DNA of 64,000 bases from Helichrysum umbraculigerum (Eukaryota; Streptophyta; Magnoliopsida; Asterales; Asteraceae), in the NCBI GenBank assembly GCA_949592205.1, contig CATIUR010000005.1, forward strand, positions 89,892,777-89,956,776, written 5' to 3'. Positions 53,862 through 64,000 of the stretch are shown here, one piece after another; the first letter of the stretch is position 1, and the number at the start of each line of letters is the position of its first letter. Both the position numbers and the translations under genes were made by a program. The notes beneath the pieces were generated by a model, which saw only the letters and a program-made list of their open reading frames with translations, ran no database searches and was not told the origin of the DNA.

Positions 53862-56423
53862 TGATATCGCATAAAAAGTCACGTTTTTACTACCGATATC
53901 TCTCATTCTGGAACGATTCTTGGCATATTGACTCAAAAACATTACAAATCAGTAACATTATGCCAAGGTGGTTAAAACAAGGTTGCACGAGAAAAATCAA
54001 GCAAAACGGATGTAAAACGAAGATTCCACACACGTTTGAAGATTCAAGGCATAAAAACGAGATTTCAAGATTAAGGTGCCCTCCACCAACATCCATTAAT
54101 TCCAAGATGTTCGTTTTTAAAATTCGAATCTAACAGAAGAAGAATCAACCAAAACGGGTGAAAAATGAAGATTCCGCGCCAGCCGGAAGATCCAAATGAT
54201 CCGAACGCAATATCTGGAGCTAGGGACCTCATCTCAGGGCCTATCCTATGTCAAAATCTTTGTTTTTGAGTTACGAATCCAACAAAAAAAGAATCAACGC
54301 AAACGGACGTAAAACGAAGAAAACACGCACGAATCAGCAAACGAAGCAAAAAACAGCGGAACGGGGCAGGACCCAGCCAGCCGCCACCGGCCATGGGCCC
54401 ACCGCCACCGGCCACCATGAGGGCGGCGCCGGCCACCCTACCCCCATCCCGGTTTCCGTTTTTGGCAAGTTTTGGTACATGGTGCGCCTACTTTTCGCGT
54501 TGTACAGTACCCGGTGCGCCTACTTTTCGTGTTGTACACACCACTTTTGGCTAGTCTTTCTAACATGCACCTCAAGGCCAACTTATGCTAAAATGAGCCA
54601 AAGCTCACCTATAAATAGGATGCTTAGGTTCATTTGTAACACACACCTCATATGCACACATTCTAGCATATTTTACTATTTCTTTCTCACTAGATAATCT
54701 TTCGTAGTCTTTTAGTCTTTCTCATTCTAGGAATATTGTAATTAGTCCACGGACTAACGTAGGAGCTAGGGCGAACGCTAGAGATTCGGAGATCAATCTT
54801 TGTACGTGTGAAAGAGTTTGTCAATTATAATAATACGCTGCTACGCATTTAATTCCGGGTGATATCTAAACTTTTATTATACTTGTCATCATTTCATATT
54901 TTGAATATGTATTATTGCCTGGTATGTGATTTATTTGTTGCCATGAATTGCGAGTAGTTTATTATTGTGATTGCTGATGATGTAGATAATTATAAGTAAG
55001 GATGTCAATACACAATCAATGCACGATAATCGTAAAATGATATAACGGCCCCTATTCAACTGTTTATTCGGTTTAGTGCTGGAAATGCTTCATGCAAAGT
55101 ACAAACGTACGGAAGCCGATAAACGACCGAAGGTAGTTATATCATTGGAATCAGCTCTGGTTCAAAAGTTGGAACTCCGAAAGGATAGTACAACTACACA
55201 ACTAACTGGTGTATCCTAGGAGAATCAATACATTATAAAGTAATGTTCGTAAAATACGTTCAGATAAAGTATAAGATAATAACCCTCGTACTGTTAAGAC
55301 TTTATGAATTTAAGTTTAATTTATGGAGCACCCTTTCCAGTTATCCACGTGACTGCAACCTAGTAATTAGGGCCTGATCAACCTTAATTATGGTAAGTAG
55401 TTATCTGTGCCCATGACATGCAATAAGTAAGACATAGTGAAATCACTCGTTGTATATATTAGGTTTACTTTTCTGCACTGCTTTACATTTAGTTAGTTAG
55501 AGTGTCACTTTCATTGTCAATTACTCTTGACCGCGTGTTGGATATAAGAAGCATTGGAAATCCCATGCAAAGTACACTGTCTATTATTGAAAGGCATGGT
55601 CCTCATATGAAACACGTTTTATCAAACTGCGGATAATCTGGAGATGTATAACTGTTTGAAAAGGAGAACTTAAATCATAAGTCGAAGTAATTAAAGCTTA
55701 ATCGAGCAAAAACAAGACTTAGGAATAGAACAAAGCTCTAGTGACCTAGAATCCTTAAAACACTAAGTCTTACACAATCGACGGTTCAAACATACAAAGC
55801 TATTAATCTTCGTGCTAATAGAGTATTAAACTACCTTAGGAGTTAAGAACGATCGGACCTATGAGACGATAAGCTGCTGATTCATGCACCTCGGTATAAA
55901 ACCAGAATAGGTTGTTCATCTTTCAACTAGATGAGTATTGGAAGTTTGCGTATTGCTCCGATCAGAATCACGATAACCTAGTTCCAAGTGACACGCCAAT
56001 GGGAAACTGAGTTGGTAGGGTTCTAGAGTTTACGCCTAGTAGTTTATTTACCACATTAAGTATCAACCCTATTTGTTCTGTCATCCTGAAATATTAATCA
56101 TCGAAATCTCAGCAATCACATCTTTATCTTTATCTGCTTTCCTGCATTTCAATTTCCTGCAATTTACTTTCCTGCATTTTAATTACCTGTCTTCAAACCT
56201 CAAAACCTACCTACTTTGTGCCATCCTAAATACTTCCCTACTGAAAGTGTTAACTTTAATCGCCCACACGTTTGGATTCATAGAACGATCTTAGGTCGTA
56301 CTTACCGCTTATTAACCAGAGTAGGTAGTACGTATAATTTAAGCCCCGCAAAATATAAATTTAAAACCCCTGCTGCGCTCGCATCATCATTTGAAAAACA
56401 ACGACACGGTGTGAGCCGCAACA
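53862..56423 (+). repeat. 5' LTR of F (left boundary approximate)
   Basis: About 2.5 kb ending GAGCCGCAACA, followed by AGTTTT and the primer site. Two AACGAAGATTCC-type repeats near 54020-54170, a GC-rich CCGCCACCGGCCA patch at 54375-54440, and TATAAATA at 54610. ORFs in it are short and unsupported. Confidence 0.6.
54610..54617 (+). promoter_or_regulatory. TATA box in F LTR
   Basis: TATAAATA followed by CATTTGTAACACAC about 20 bp on; a plausible promoter. Confidence 0.5.
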
Positions 56424-56429
56424 AGTTTT

Positions 56430-56446
56430 TGGCGCCGCTGCCGGGG
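56430..56446 (+). other. Primer binding site of F (Asp tRNA type)
   Basis: TGGCGCCGCTGCCGGGG, one base from the LARD site, after the same AGTTTT spacer. Confidence 0.85.
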
Positions 56447-56600
56447 AATCTCAAACGTAGATTCAAGCCACCTTAAGTAGTAGTATTTAGGAGATCCTTC
56501 TGATTGATTCCTTCTTAGAAATCTCTCGAAAGTTACTTTAAGTAGTTTTAATTTAATTCGCTGTTAATTTAGTGTTAATTAGGATAATATTAGTTTAAAC

Positions 56601-57071
56601 ATGACATCTAAAAAACCCACTTCTATTTATACTTCAAAGGATGAATTATATGCTTCCCTAGAAGAATTTAGGATCCCACATTCCATTCCAAACCATTTCC
56701 TGGACTTTGATGTCACAGATCAGCTACCCGACCTGGCATCATCTCCAGAAGATCACTCTCCAACTTTGCAAATGCCTAAAGTGTCAAAATCTGTCCACTT
56801 GGATTATCTTCCTGAAGAAAACCATGAAGTAAAGCCTCCGAAAACATGTGACCTAATTACCCTCATTCCTGAAACATCGGTATATGCCCAAACCATGTCC
56901 GATTCTCACAATGACGGTATCTTTCCATTCTCTTCATACGAACCTAAATATACCATATACCGAGTGGTGGATAAGGCTCCATCCGTCAAAATAGAACAAC
57001 CTTGTTTTAAAGAACGCCACCTTGGCGATTCTTTCGATCCTTCTCGAAGGGCAGACGTCTCACGTCTATAA
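56601..57071 (+). CDS. Unrecognised ORF 1 of element F
   Basis: 156 codons, starting MTSKKPTSIYTSKDELYASL, 155 nt after the primer site. Polar, Pro/Ser/Asp-rich; no zinc knuckle or gag domain that I recognise. The next ORF overlaps its end in the +1 frame and gives better protein-like text from about 57070, so the two may be parts of one gene separated by a frame change near 57022-57071. Its place right after the primer site suggests a structural or accessory protein. Function unknown. Confidence 0.5.
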   Translation: MTSKKPTSIYTSKDELYASLEEFRIPHSIPNHFLDFDVTDQLPDLASSPEDHSPTLQMPKVSKSVHLDYLPEENHEVKPPKTCDLITLIPETSVYAQTMSDSHNDGIFPFSSYEPKYTIYRVVDKAPSVKIEQPCFKERHLGDSFDPSRRADVSRL

Positions 57072-57708
57072 AGCATTCGTCATACAATTGACTTATGCCA
57101 ATCTCCCGTTTTCTTTCAACCAACGAGAAACGATTGCTGGTTTAGAAAAACAAGTAAACCTTCTTCTTCGTCTGTCAAATCAAGAATGCGAAGGCCACTC
57201 CACAAATTTCGAGAACCAAGAACTGAAGTTTGTAGAAGATCTGAATCTTCTCTTCGAATCATTTGCCGACATGGATTACCTTCCAATATCTATGATATTA
57301 ATCAATCACAATGTCGCCACAATGATCAACAAACTTGAGTTCTGGATAGAACAAAACCCGATTACCTTTCTTGGTAAAATTCCGTTCTTTATTGACCCCG
57401 CTTCTTACCTAATCTCAAAATTGCGAGAAGTTTTCCCTAATTCCACAAAGGAAAGAATCGACACAAGCTTCTTTGAAAAAAGAAAAGACCTTCACGTCAG
57501 GCTTGTTCAAATCTTCACCTTCACCAAATACCCCTTCACTTCCACTCAAAAAGCCGGAATCAATGAACTCGGTAAGCTAGTTAAACTTACAACCGGAGAA
57601 CCTGATTCGCCAGAGGAGAAAGCGTTTATGGAAGCTGTGAATAAACTTACTCACAATCTGAACTACAAAAACAAAGGAGAACGCGACTGTGACCCCCCCC
57701 AAATTTAA
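57022..57708 (+). pseudogene. Unrecognised ORF 2 of element F, cut by G
   Basis: 228 codons in the +1 frame relative to 56601-57071. Residues from about 17 look like a real protein (AFVIQLTYANLPFSFN; VNLLLRLSNQ; PISMILINHN; FFEKRKDLHVRLVQIF), helix-rich, with no motif I can name. The last seven codons (from 57688) come from the G LTR, so the natural C-terminus is lost in this window. The first codons in this frame may not be translated. Confidence 0.5.
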
Positions 57709-60288
57709 TGATTTGCGGAAGCTCGATTTGGGTGTCACTAATCAATATACAAAGCACATAAGATATATAATGAACGACCACTATATGCGTCGTTTTAAAC
57801 TTGTATTGATAAAGTAAACGTTTACATCAAAATAATGTTACATTAGCTCGGTTTCTGAAATTGAGAGATTACATAGCATAATTACTTTTACAAAATATAA
57901 TAATGCAATCAAATCTCTAGTTGTATGTATGCTGACTCGAGCTAATAGTCCCTGCCTGTGCAGCCAACCTACTGCTTGGTACCTGTGATACATACTAAAA
58001 TGGGTCAGCGAAAACGCTGGTGAGCTCACAGGTTTGTATATCAATGTATAGCTGTAAGAACCGCAAGATATAAGTTGAATTTATAATGCAATTAAGCAAA
58101 ATAAAAGTTATACAATCCATGAGCACATAGTCTGAGCTTAACTTGAGCGCTAGGTCCAATTAAGGAAACCTAACTGATTTGCCTCCTACGAATGTCTAAT
58201 CCACATTCGTCTTCCCAAATGCTAATACATCCGTTTGACCGGTTAGTGCGTGCTAACCCGGATGAGGATTGTCAATCCCATATGATATCATATACTAACA
58301 TTCACGCTAAAATATTAGAGACTATGCTATAGAGGACTTTAAATTGATTAGCTTGAAACTCATGTAGTATTCGATAGTTTGTACTTGCGTTCTACTTGTA
58401 AAACAAAATGAGCAGTAATATCACACCCCTGATAAAAGTATTGAAAATGGGGCCATTAAACTCACTTGAGTCTTGAAGTGTTTAATTTAATAAACTTGAA
58501 ATAATTAGCTGTGAATCGATGTCCAAAGACTTGAAACCTGAATGTGTTCACGACACTTGATTGTTATTAATTGTACCGGTATCTCAAAAGACTACCCTCG
58601 TAGTTGTTATACAACTATATATGTCCAAATTACTACGATTTGGTTGATTTGTTAAGTGTTTGAAAACGTGTACGGCCCGTTGGTGATAATTGTAATAATA
58701 GTCCTGATGTTATCACATTGATTTCGAAGTGTTATACTTGAAAAGTATATTCCATTATGTTTGAAAAGTTGTATCATATAAGCGTTTTGAAGTCATACAG
58801 TTTGACACTTGGTGAGAAATGTGCTTACGGAATCTAAGTACGGGGGTCCGGGGACAGCGCCCCTGGCGGGGTCCAAGGGGCTGGCCCCTGGCTGGGGTCG
58901 AGATGCCAGGTCAGCTCAAAAAATTTTTATTTCTACTATATTGCTTTGGTGAAAAACGCATCTGGGATCTGAATTCGGGTAAAATCGAGTGATAAATTTC
59001 GAGTCTCGACACTTAGTAAAAATCTGAGTTTTCTGTGTTTTGCGACACAATATACGACACAAAAGTTTGTCATGCGACACAAGGGTTATGTCGCATAAAG
59101 TATGCGACACAATATCTATACGACACAAAGGTTGTGTCGCATAGATTTGAGATGCTGATTCAACAGCGACATAGTGATAGTGTCGCATAGTATGTGCGAC
59201 ATAAGGTACGACACAATATTGTGTCGCATAGGGTACGACATAACTGGTTTCATACGACACAAGATACGACATAAGAGGCAAAATACGACACAACATGCGA
59301 CACAAGGCTTGTGTCGCATTGAAGAACACCAGCCCAGAAAGTCCGGCTGTCAAGATTTTTCAGGCCAAAAACCCAATTCAAACCCGTTTTTAAGCTATAA
59401 AATCGTGTTCTACACTTTGTAATGGACATATATAAGTTATATAAACACTAACAAGTGAAAAATACTAAGAATTGAAAGGTTTCGGGATTTTGTCGGAAAC
59501 TTACAAAGTGCCGAAATGAAATTCCGGAAAGATGAGAATGTAGATCGCGTCGAGGTGGTTCCTTTTCCGTAATTATTTTGCCGATTTGAGGTCGTTTTGT
59601 ATGTTTATTTGATGATTTAGGTGGTGGTTTGATGTGGTATTTTTGAGAGAGAAAAGAGATGGAGAGAAAAGAGAAAGAGTGTGAGAATGAGAAAGTGAGG
59701 GTGAGGAGGTGGTGACCTCACCCTAGGGCCGGTTTTGGTGGGGTCCACCAAGTGTGGGCTTCACCAAATTTTGCTTCGTGCGGTCGCGCTCCGTACGATG
59801 TTCGTTTTCCAAATCGTTTAAACGTTAATTAATTATTTTAATACGTCTAAATATACGTTTTAAAAATACGAATATTTATTCGACATTTTTGTTGAAGTAT
59901 TTCGTAAAATACTTAATAGTTGTGTTATAAAAATATAACATTATCTCGTTTTGTTTGTTTACGCGTTTACATTTAATCGCGTTGTTCTCGCTTGTACGAT
60001 ATGGGATGAATACGAAATATTATAAAAATAATATTATCGAGATATAATAGTTTAATTAAATAAACTTTATGTTATTTAATTAAATTGTTCACCAACGTCT
60101 GTATTTAATTGAACCGAATTACATTCGATTTAAACTCGTACGATTTAAACAAACCGCATAATTGTGTAGATATATATTCAATAATATATATAATAATTGA
60201 TACATTAATTAGCCTAACACAGAACTAATTACATGTATTAAAACTTGATTAGGCACTAAATTCTAGTCCTAAATTGACGGGTGTCACA
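57688..60288 (-). repeat. 3' LTR of G
   Basis: 2601 bp from TGTGACCCCC to GGGTGTCACA. Carries a CAGCG/CGCTG hairpin (58006-58019), a TGCGACACAA array (59038-59325), a pyrimidine-rich leader in reverse (about 59640-59700) and GGTGGGGTCCACC (59737-59749). Same module order as the A and D LTRs. Confidence 0.9.
59038..59325. repeat. TGCGACACAA / TTGTGTCGCA array in G LTR
   Basis: About fifteen ATGCGACACAA, ATACGACACAA and reverse-complement copies, including ATACGACACAAAGGTTGTGT followed by CGCAT as a near-perfect hairpin. Same word as in A1 and A2 though the rest of the LTR is strongly diverged. Confidence 0.88.
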
Positions 60289-60301
60289 TTCTCCCCCTGA
60301 T
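60289..60301 (-). other. Polypurine tract of G
   Basis: TTCTCCCCCTGAT on the plus strand next to the LTR end TGTCACA. Confidence 0.85.
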
Positions 60302-60322
60302 AGAAGAATTTCGTAACGAAAT

Positions 60323-63300
60323 TTATGTTGAAGTCGTGTTTGATGTTGAGTCAGTGAAGAGTTGAGGATACTTGAGTCGCATTTGGTCTTCCCGTTCCCA
60401 GGTGAATTCCGGACCGCGCCGCAAATTCCACCTAACTTTGACGATGGAAATACGACTTTGTTTAAGTTGTTTGACCTCACGGTCCATGATTTCGGCTGGT
60501 TCCTCAACAAAGCGAAGTTTCTCGTCAACTCGAATTTCATCGAGTGGAATGATAAGTGCCTCATCAGACAGACACTTCTTCAGATTTGAAACATGAAAAG
60601 TGGGATGCACGCTGCTGAGTTCGGGTGGCAGCTGCAATCGATATGCCACTGGACCAATCCTTTCGAGGATCTCGAATGGTCCAATGTATCTGGGATTTAA
60701 CTTCCCTCGTTTGCCAAATCGAATTACGCCTTTCCAAGGCGATACTTTGAGTAGTACTCGATCCCCAACTTGGAACTCGAGTGATTTGCGACTCACGTCA
60801 GCATAACTTTTCTGACGATCTCGCGCCCTTGAGCTTGTTTTGAATTTCGACGATTCTCTCGGTCGTCTCGTGAATGACTTCTGGACCTGTGAGTTGGCTA
60901 TCCCCAACTTCGGTCCAACAGATAGGTGACCGGCACTTACGACCGTACAGTGCCTCGAAAGGTGCAGCCTTAATGCTGGTATGATAACTGTTGTTGTACG
61001 AGAACTCGCACAAAGGTAGGTGTTTTTCCCAGTTTACACCGAAGTCTACTACACAGGCCCGTAGCATGTCTTCAAGGGTTTGAATTGTTCGTTCACTTTG
61101 GCCGTCGGTTTGAGGATGGTATGCGGTACTCATATCAAGTCGAGTACCCAGGGATTTTTGAAGTGATTGCCAAAATTGTGAAGTGAAACGACTATCTCTA
61201 TTGGAGATAATTGAGATTGGAACACCGTGTTTGGTCACGATTTCCTTCAGATAAATACCGGTGAGGCATTCCATTTTGTCGGATTCTTTAATTGCCAGGA
61301 AGTGAGCAGACTTTGTGAGACGATCCACGATCACCCAAATGGTATCGCAACCGCTCGAGGACTTGGGTAATTTGGTTATGAAGTCCATGGCAATTTGTTC
61401 CCATTTCCATTCAGGAAGACTGGGTTGTTGAAGTAAACCAGAAGGTTTTTGATATTCAATTTTGACCTTGGAGCAAGTAAGGCACTTGCTGACATAGGTG
61501 GCGATTTCAGCTTTCATGTTCGGCCACCAGTAGAAGTCCTTGATACCGTGGTACATTTTATCGGATCCCGGATGTATAGAATATTTGGACTTGTGAGCTT
61601 CATCCATCACCAAGTCTCGTAGGTTCCCAAATTTAGGCAACCAGATTCGGTTTGAGAAATACCTAATCCCGTTAGGTTTGACTTCGAATTGTTTATCCAT
61701 GCCCCGCAAGGCTTCATTTTTGACGTTTTCATGTTTCAAGGCTTCGAGTTGAGCAGTGAGAATTTGAATGTTTAAATTGTTGTGAATGGTCATACTGAGG
61801 GCTCGGACCCGAAGTGGTTTCACTCACTCTTTTCGACTGAGGGCATCGGCAACAACATTTGCTTTGCCTGGATGATATTTAAGTTCGAAGTCGTGATCAG
61901 TAAGCAACTCGACCCATCGACGTTGCCTCATGTTGAGATCCTTTTGATCGAATATGTGTTGGAGGCTTTTGTGGTCTGTAAAGATTGTGCATCTAGTGCC
62001 ATAGAGGTAATGTCTCCAAATTTTTAGTGCAAAAATGACGGCTCCTAACTCAAGATCGTGGGTGGTGTAATTCTTTTCATGAATCTTGAGCTGTCGTGAA
62101 GCATAAGCTATGACTTTGTCTCGTTGCATAAGCACACAACCGAGACCTTGATGAGAAGCATCACAGTATACCACGAAGTCATCGGTGCCTTCGGGTAATG
62201 ATAGAATGCGAGCACTGCAAAGCTTTTGCGTTAAGAGTTGGAATGCCGACTCTTGTTTACCCGTCCAGTCAAACTTTTTGTCTTTCTGGGTCAGAGTCGT
62301 GAGTGGTAAGGCTATCTTGGAGAAATTCTCAATGAATCGTCGGTAATACCCGGCAAGACCCAAAAATTGGCGCACTTCGGTCGGAGAGGTGGGTGCTTGC
62401 CAGCCCTTGATAGCTTCAATTTTTGATGGGTCAACGTGAATCCCCTGACTGTCGATCACGTGACCAAGGAATTGAACTGTTTTTATCCAGAACTCACACT
62501 TAGAGAATTTGGCGTAAAGCTCTTCGTGTCTAAGTAGCTCTAGGATGGTTTTGAGGTGTTGCGCGTGTTCTTCTTCGCTTCGTGAATATATGAGGATGTC
62601 ATCGATGAAGACAATGACAAACTTGTCAAGGTAAGGTTTACACACCCGATTCATGAGGTCCATGAATACAGCCGGTGCGTTGGTTAGGCCGAATGGCATC
62701 ACTTGGAATTCGTAATGCCCATAGCGGGTTCAGAAAGCGGTTTTTGGAATGTCGGCATCGCGAACACGCAATTGGTGATATCCGGATCGGAGATCAATCT
62801 TTGAATAACAACTCGATCCTTGAAGTTGGTCGAACAAATCATCGATTCGAGGCAATGGGTATCGGTTCTTGACGGTCAACTTGTTCAACTCTCGATAGTC
62901 GATACACATTCGAAAAGTGCCGTCTTTCTTTTTGACAAACAGGACCGGAGCTCCCCAAGGTGAAGAACTCGGCCTAATGAATCCTCTTTCCAGAAGTTCC
63001 TGTAATTGGGCAAACAACTCCTGAAGTTCGGATGGAGCTAAACGATATGGTGCTCGTGCTACCGGCGCAGCACCCGGCATGAGATCAATTGAGAACTCAA
63101 CCTGTCTTGGTGGTGGTAGACCAGGGAGTTCTTCAGGAAAGACTTCAGGAAAGTCTCGGACAATTTGCACATCCTCAAGTCGCTTCTCCTCCGACTTTTT
63201 CTCCATGATGTGCGCGAGGATTGCGGGATAGCCCTTTTTCAGAAATTTGCGGGTTTTCAAGCAAGACATGATATTGAGTCTCGTCCCACCGGTCTCCCCC

Positions 63301-63335
63301 TGTATGATTAAAGTTCCACCGGTGGCGAGAGGTAT
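60323..63335 (-). pseudogene. pol: Pol of G (RT, RNase H, integrase, chromodomain), broken
   Basis: Minus strand, entering at 63335 (S2 junction) after the protease. RT about 63160-62250 (FRMCIDYRELNKLT; VMPFGLTNAPAVF; FIDDILIYS), RNase H 62200-61830 (DASHQGLGCVLMQ; FTDHKSLQ), integrase 61730-60900 (HHCC with CLTCSKVK; MDFITKLP; GQSERTIQTLE), and a chromodomain-like end with FTWEREDQMRLKYPQLF. Breaks: TGA at 62730-62732 within RT, TGA at 61824-61826 after RNase H (both in frame, Arg expected), a one-base frame change near 60830-60845, and Asn at 61200-61202 where the family has the second catalytic Asp of the integrase. Transposition by its own protein is excluded. Confidence 0.9.
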
Positions 63336-63336
63336 A

Positions 63337-63889
63337 TGATGATCCCAGCTAGAGATCTTAGTATGTATTACTTTGATGGATTATTAATAAGCTTGCGGAA
63401 TAGTTTATTAATAACTTGAAGATCAAACTTGTATATAACAGAATATCTAACCAAAAGCTTCAATATTATTAACAATAATACGAACACACAACTTGTGTTA
63501 GGGTTTACAACCTTGAAGCTAATAACTAGAATGAATTCGTCTCACCTGATCTAGGGCTTTACAGAATCTCTATTTATAACATATAGAGTCCTTTACAGAA
63601 TCAAACTATTATGGAAATCCTATCTATTCCATAATTATCTCTAACCGACTAACCAACAGTGGTTGAGTATATAACTAACAGGGGTAGTACTCGTATATTA
63701 TCAACAGTGGTTGAGTACTTATAAAATACAAACTATACACTAACAGTGGCCCTGTTAGACAAATGTACTAACAGCTGTTGTCTTCTTCTAACAGTGGTTG
63801 ACTTCTACTAACAGTGGTTGAAGTCTTATACCAACAGCGGCATGATACTTGTATTCTGAGCAAATCTAGCAGTGTCTCAGGTCTCAACA
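63337..63889 (-). repeat. 3' LTR of S2
   Basis: 553 bp from TGATGATCCC to TCTCAACA. The R/U5 part is almost the same as in S1; the CCACTGTTAG-word part differs in copy order and number. Confidence 0.93.
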
Positions 63890-63901
63890 ATCTCCCCCTA
63901 A
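63890..63901 (-). other. Polypurine tract of S2
   Basis: ATCTCCCCCTAA on the plus strand next to the LTR end; same tract as S1. Confidence 0.9.
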
Positions 63902-63931
63902 ACTTGATCATTCAGAGTAATGATTCAAGTT

Positions 63932-64000
63932 TCAATCCTTCTTTTCTTCTTCTTTCTCCTTCATTGTTTGCCGCTTATGCAGTTGATTAAACACCATGTA
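63932..64000 (-). CDS. C-terminal end of S2 third ORF (partial)
   Basis: The last 22 codons plus stop on the minus strand, matching the C-terminus of the S1 third ORF (YMVFNQLHKRQTMKE, then Glu/Lys-rich) with one visible residue difference. Cut by the window edge. Confidence 0.88.
   Translation of the reverse strand, partial: YMVFNQLHKRQTMKEKEEEKKD

Larger units (their letters stand above)
53862..57687 (+). mobile_element. Asp-primed LTR element F, forward, cut by G
   Basis: Long LTR-like region with a TATA box, ending just before an Asp-tRNA-type primer site, then two overlapping ORFs cut at 57688 by G. Its left boundary (TGATATCGC at 53862, where E gag stops being readable) is a best guess. 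Athila-like by primer site only; the ORFs are not recognisable gag. Confidence 0.65.
57688..63336 (-). mobile_element. Chromovirus (Tekay/Del-like Gypsy) G, reverse, cut by S2
   Basis: The 3' LTR (57688-60288) is followed on its right by the purine tract in reverse and by pol on the minus strand with a chromodomain-like C-terminus. Pol has two stops, one frameshift and a changed integrase catalytic residue. S2 interrupts it at 63336 upstream of RT. Left flank GCGAC (57683-57687) is the candidate target duplication; its partner is off-window. Confidence 0.88.
63337..64000 (-). mobile_element. Second Sirevirus-like copy S2, reverse, partial
   Basis: The 3' LTR and the end of ORF3 lie in the window; the rest continues to the right. 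Inserted in G pol; left flank GTATA (63332-63336) is the candidate target duplication. Related to S1 but with a rearranged U3. Confidence 0.93.

Noticed and set aside
54248..54697. 149-codon forward ORF in F as a gene
   Set aside because: Spans a GC-rich repeat and the TATA box of the LTR; composition and position speak against coding.
58840..58915. GC-rich CCGGGGACAGCGCCCCTGG patch as a tRNA or snoRNA
   Set aside because: No cloverleaf or box motifs; it is a short repeat in the G LTR.

Overview
This is plant nuclear DNA made almost entirely of LTR retrotransposons; I found no host gene, tRNA, rRNA or CRISPR. Initiator-Met-tRNA and Asp-tRNA-type primer binding sites, Sirevirus-like Copia, chromovirus and Tat-like Gypsy, Asp-primed elements and a Stowaway-like MITE indicate a flowering plant. 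The style of the Copia third ORF and the Gypsy LTRs suggests Asteraceae to me, but that is recall, not proof.

Layout. Left (1-16,514): a forward non-autonomous Gypsy-type element with two gag-like ORFs and no pol ('A1', TR-GAG type, 1-9,753) appears to sit inside the 3' LTR of a reverse copy of the same family ('A2', 9,754-16,328). A2 abuts the tail of another LTR ('C', 16,329-16,514), which lies in a reverse-oriented LTR ('D', 16,515-31,042 with interruption). D is split at 17,063-28,966 by a complete Sirevirus-like Copia ('S1') with apparently identical LTRs, a perfect 5-bp target duplication and three open ORFs (gag, pol, ORF3).

Centre (31,043-53,861): a reverse non-autonomous element with an Asp-tRNA primer site ('LARD'), then a decayed reverse Tat-like Gypsy element ('E'). 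The 3' LTR of E is interrupted by a complete single-gag TR-GAG element ('B', 36,882-46,458, target duplication taata). E has in-frame stops but no frameshift that I see in its pol, and a probable antisense extra gene.

Right (53,862-64,000): a forward Asp-primed element ('F') whose coding region is cut by a reverse chromovirus ('G'), which is cut by a second reverse Sirevirus copy ('S2') running off the window.

The A and B elements carry gag but no protease, RT or integrase, so they would need these from an autonomous Gypsy element; G shares LTR architecture with them but is broken. The most unusual signals are (i) short hairpins whose stems change together while position and loop size persist, seen in A, B, D, G and LARD; (ii) a second NLS-CCHC protein conserved in both A copies; (iii) short words spread over coding and non-coding parts of S1 and E.
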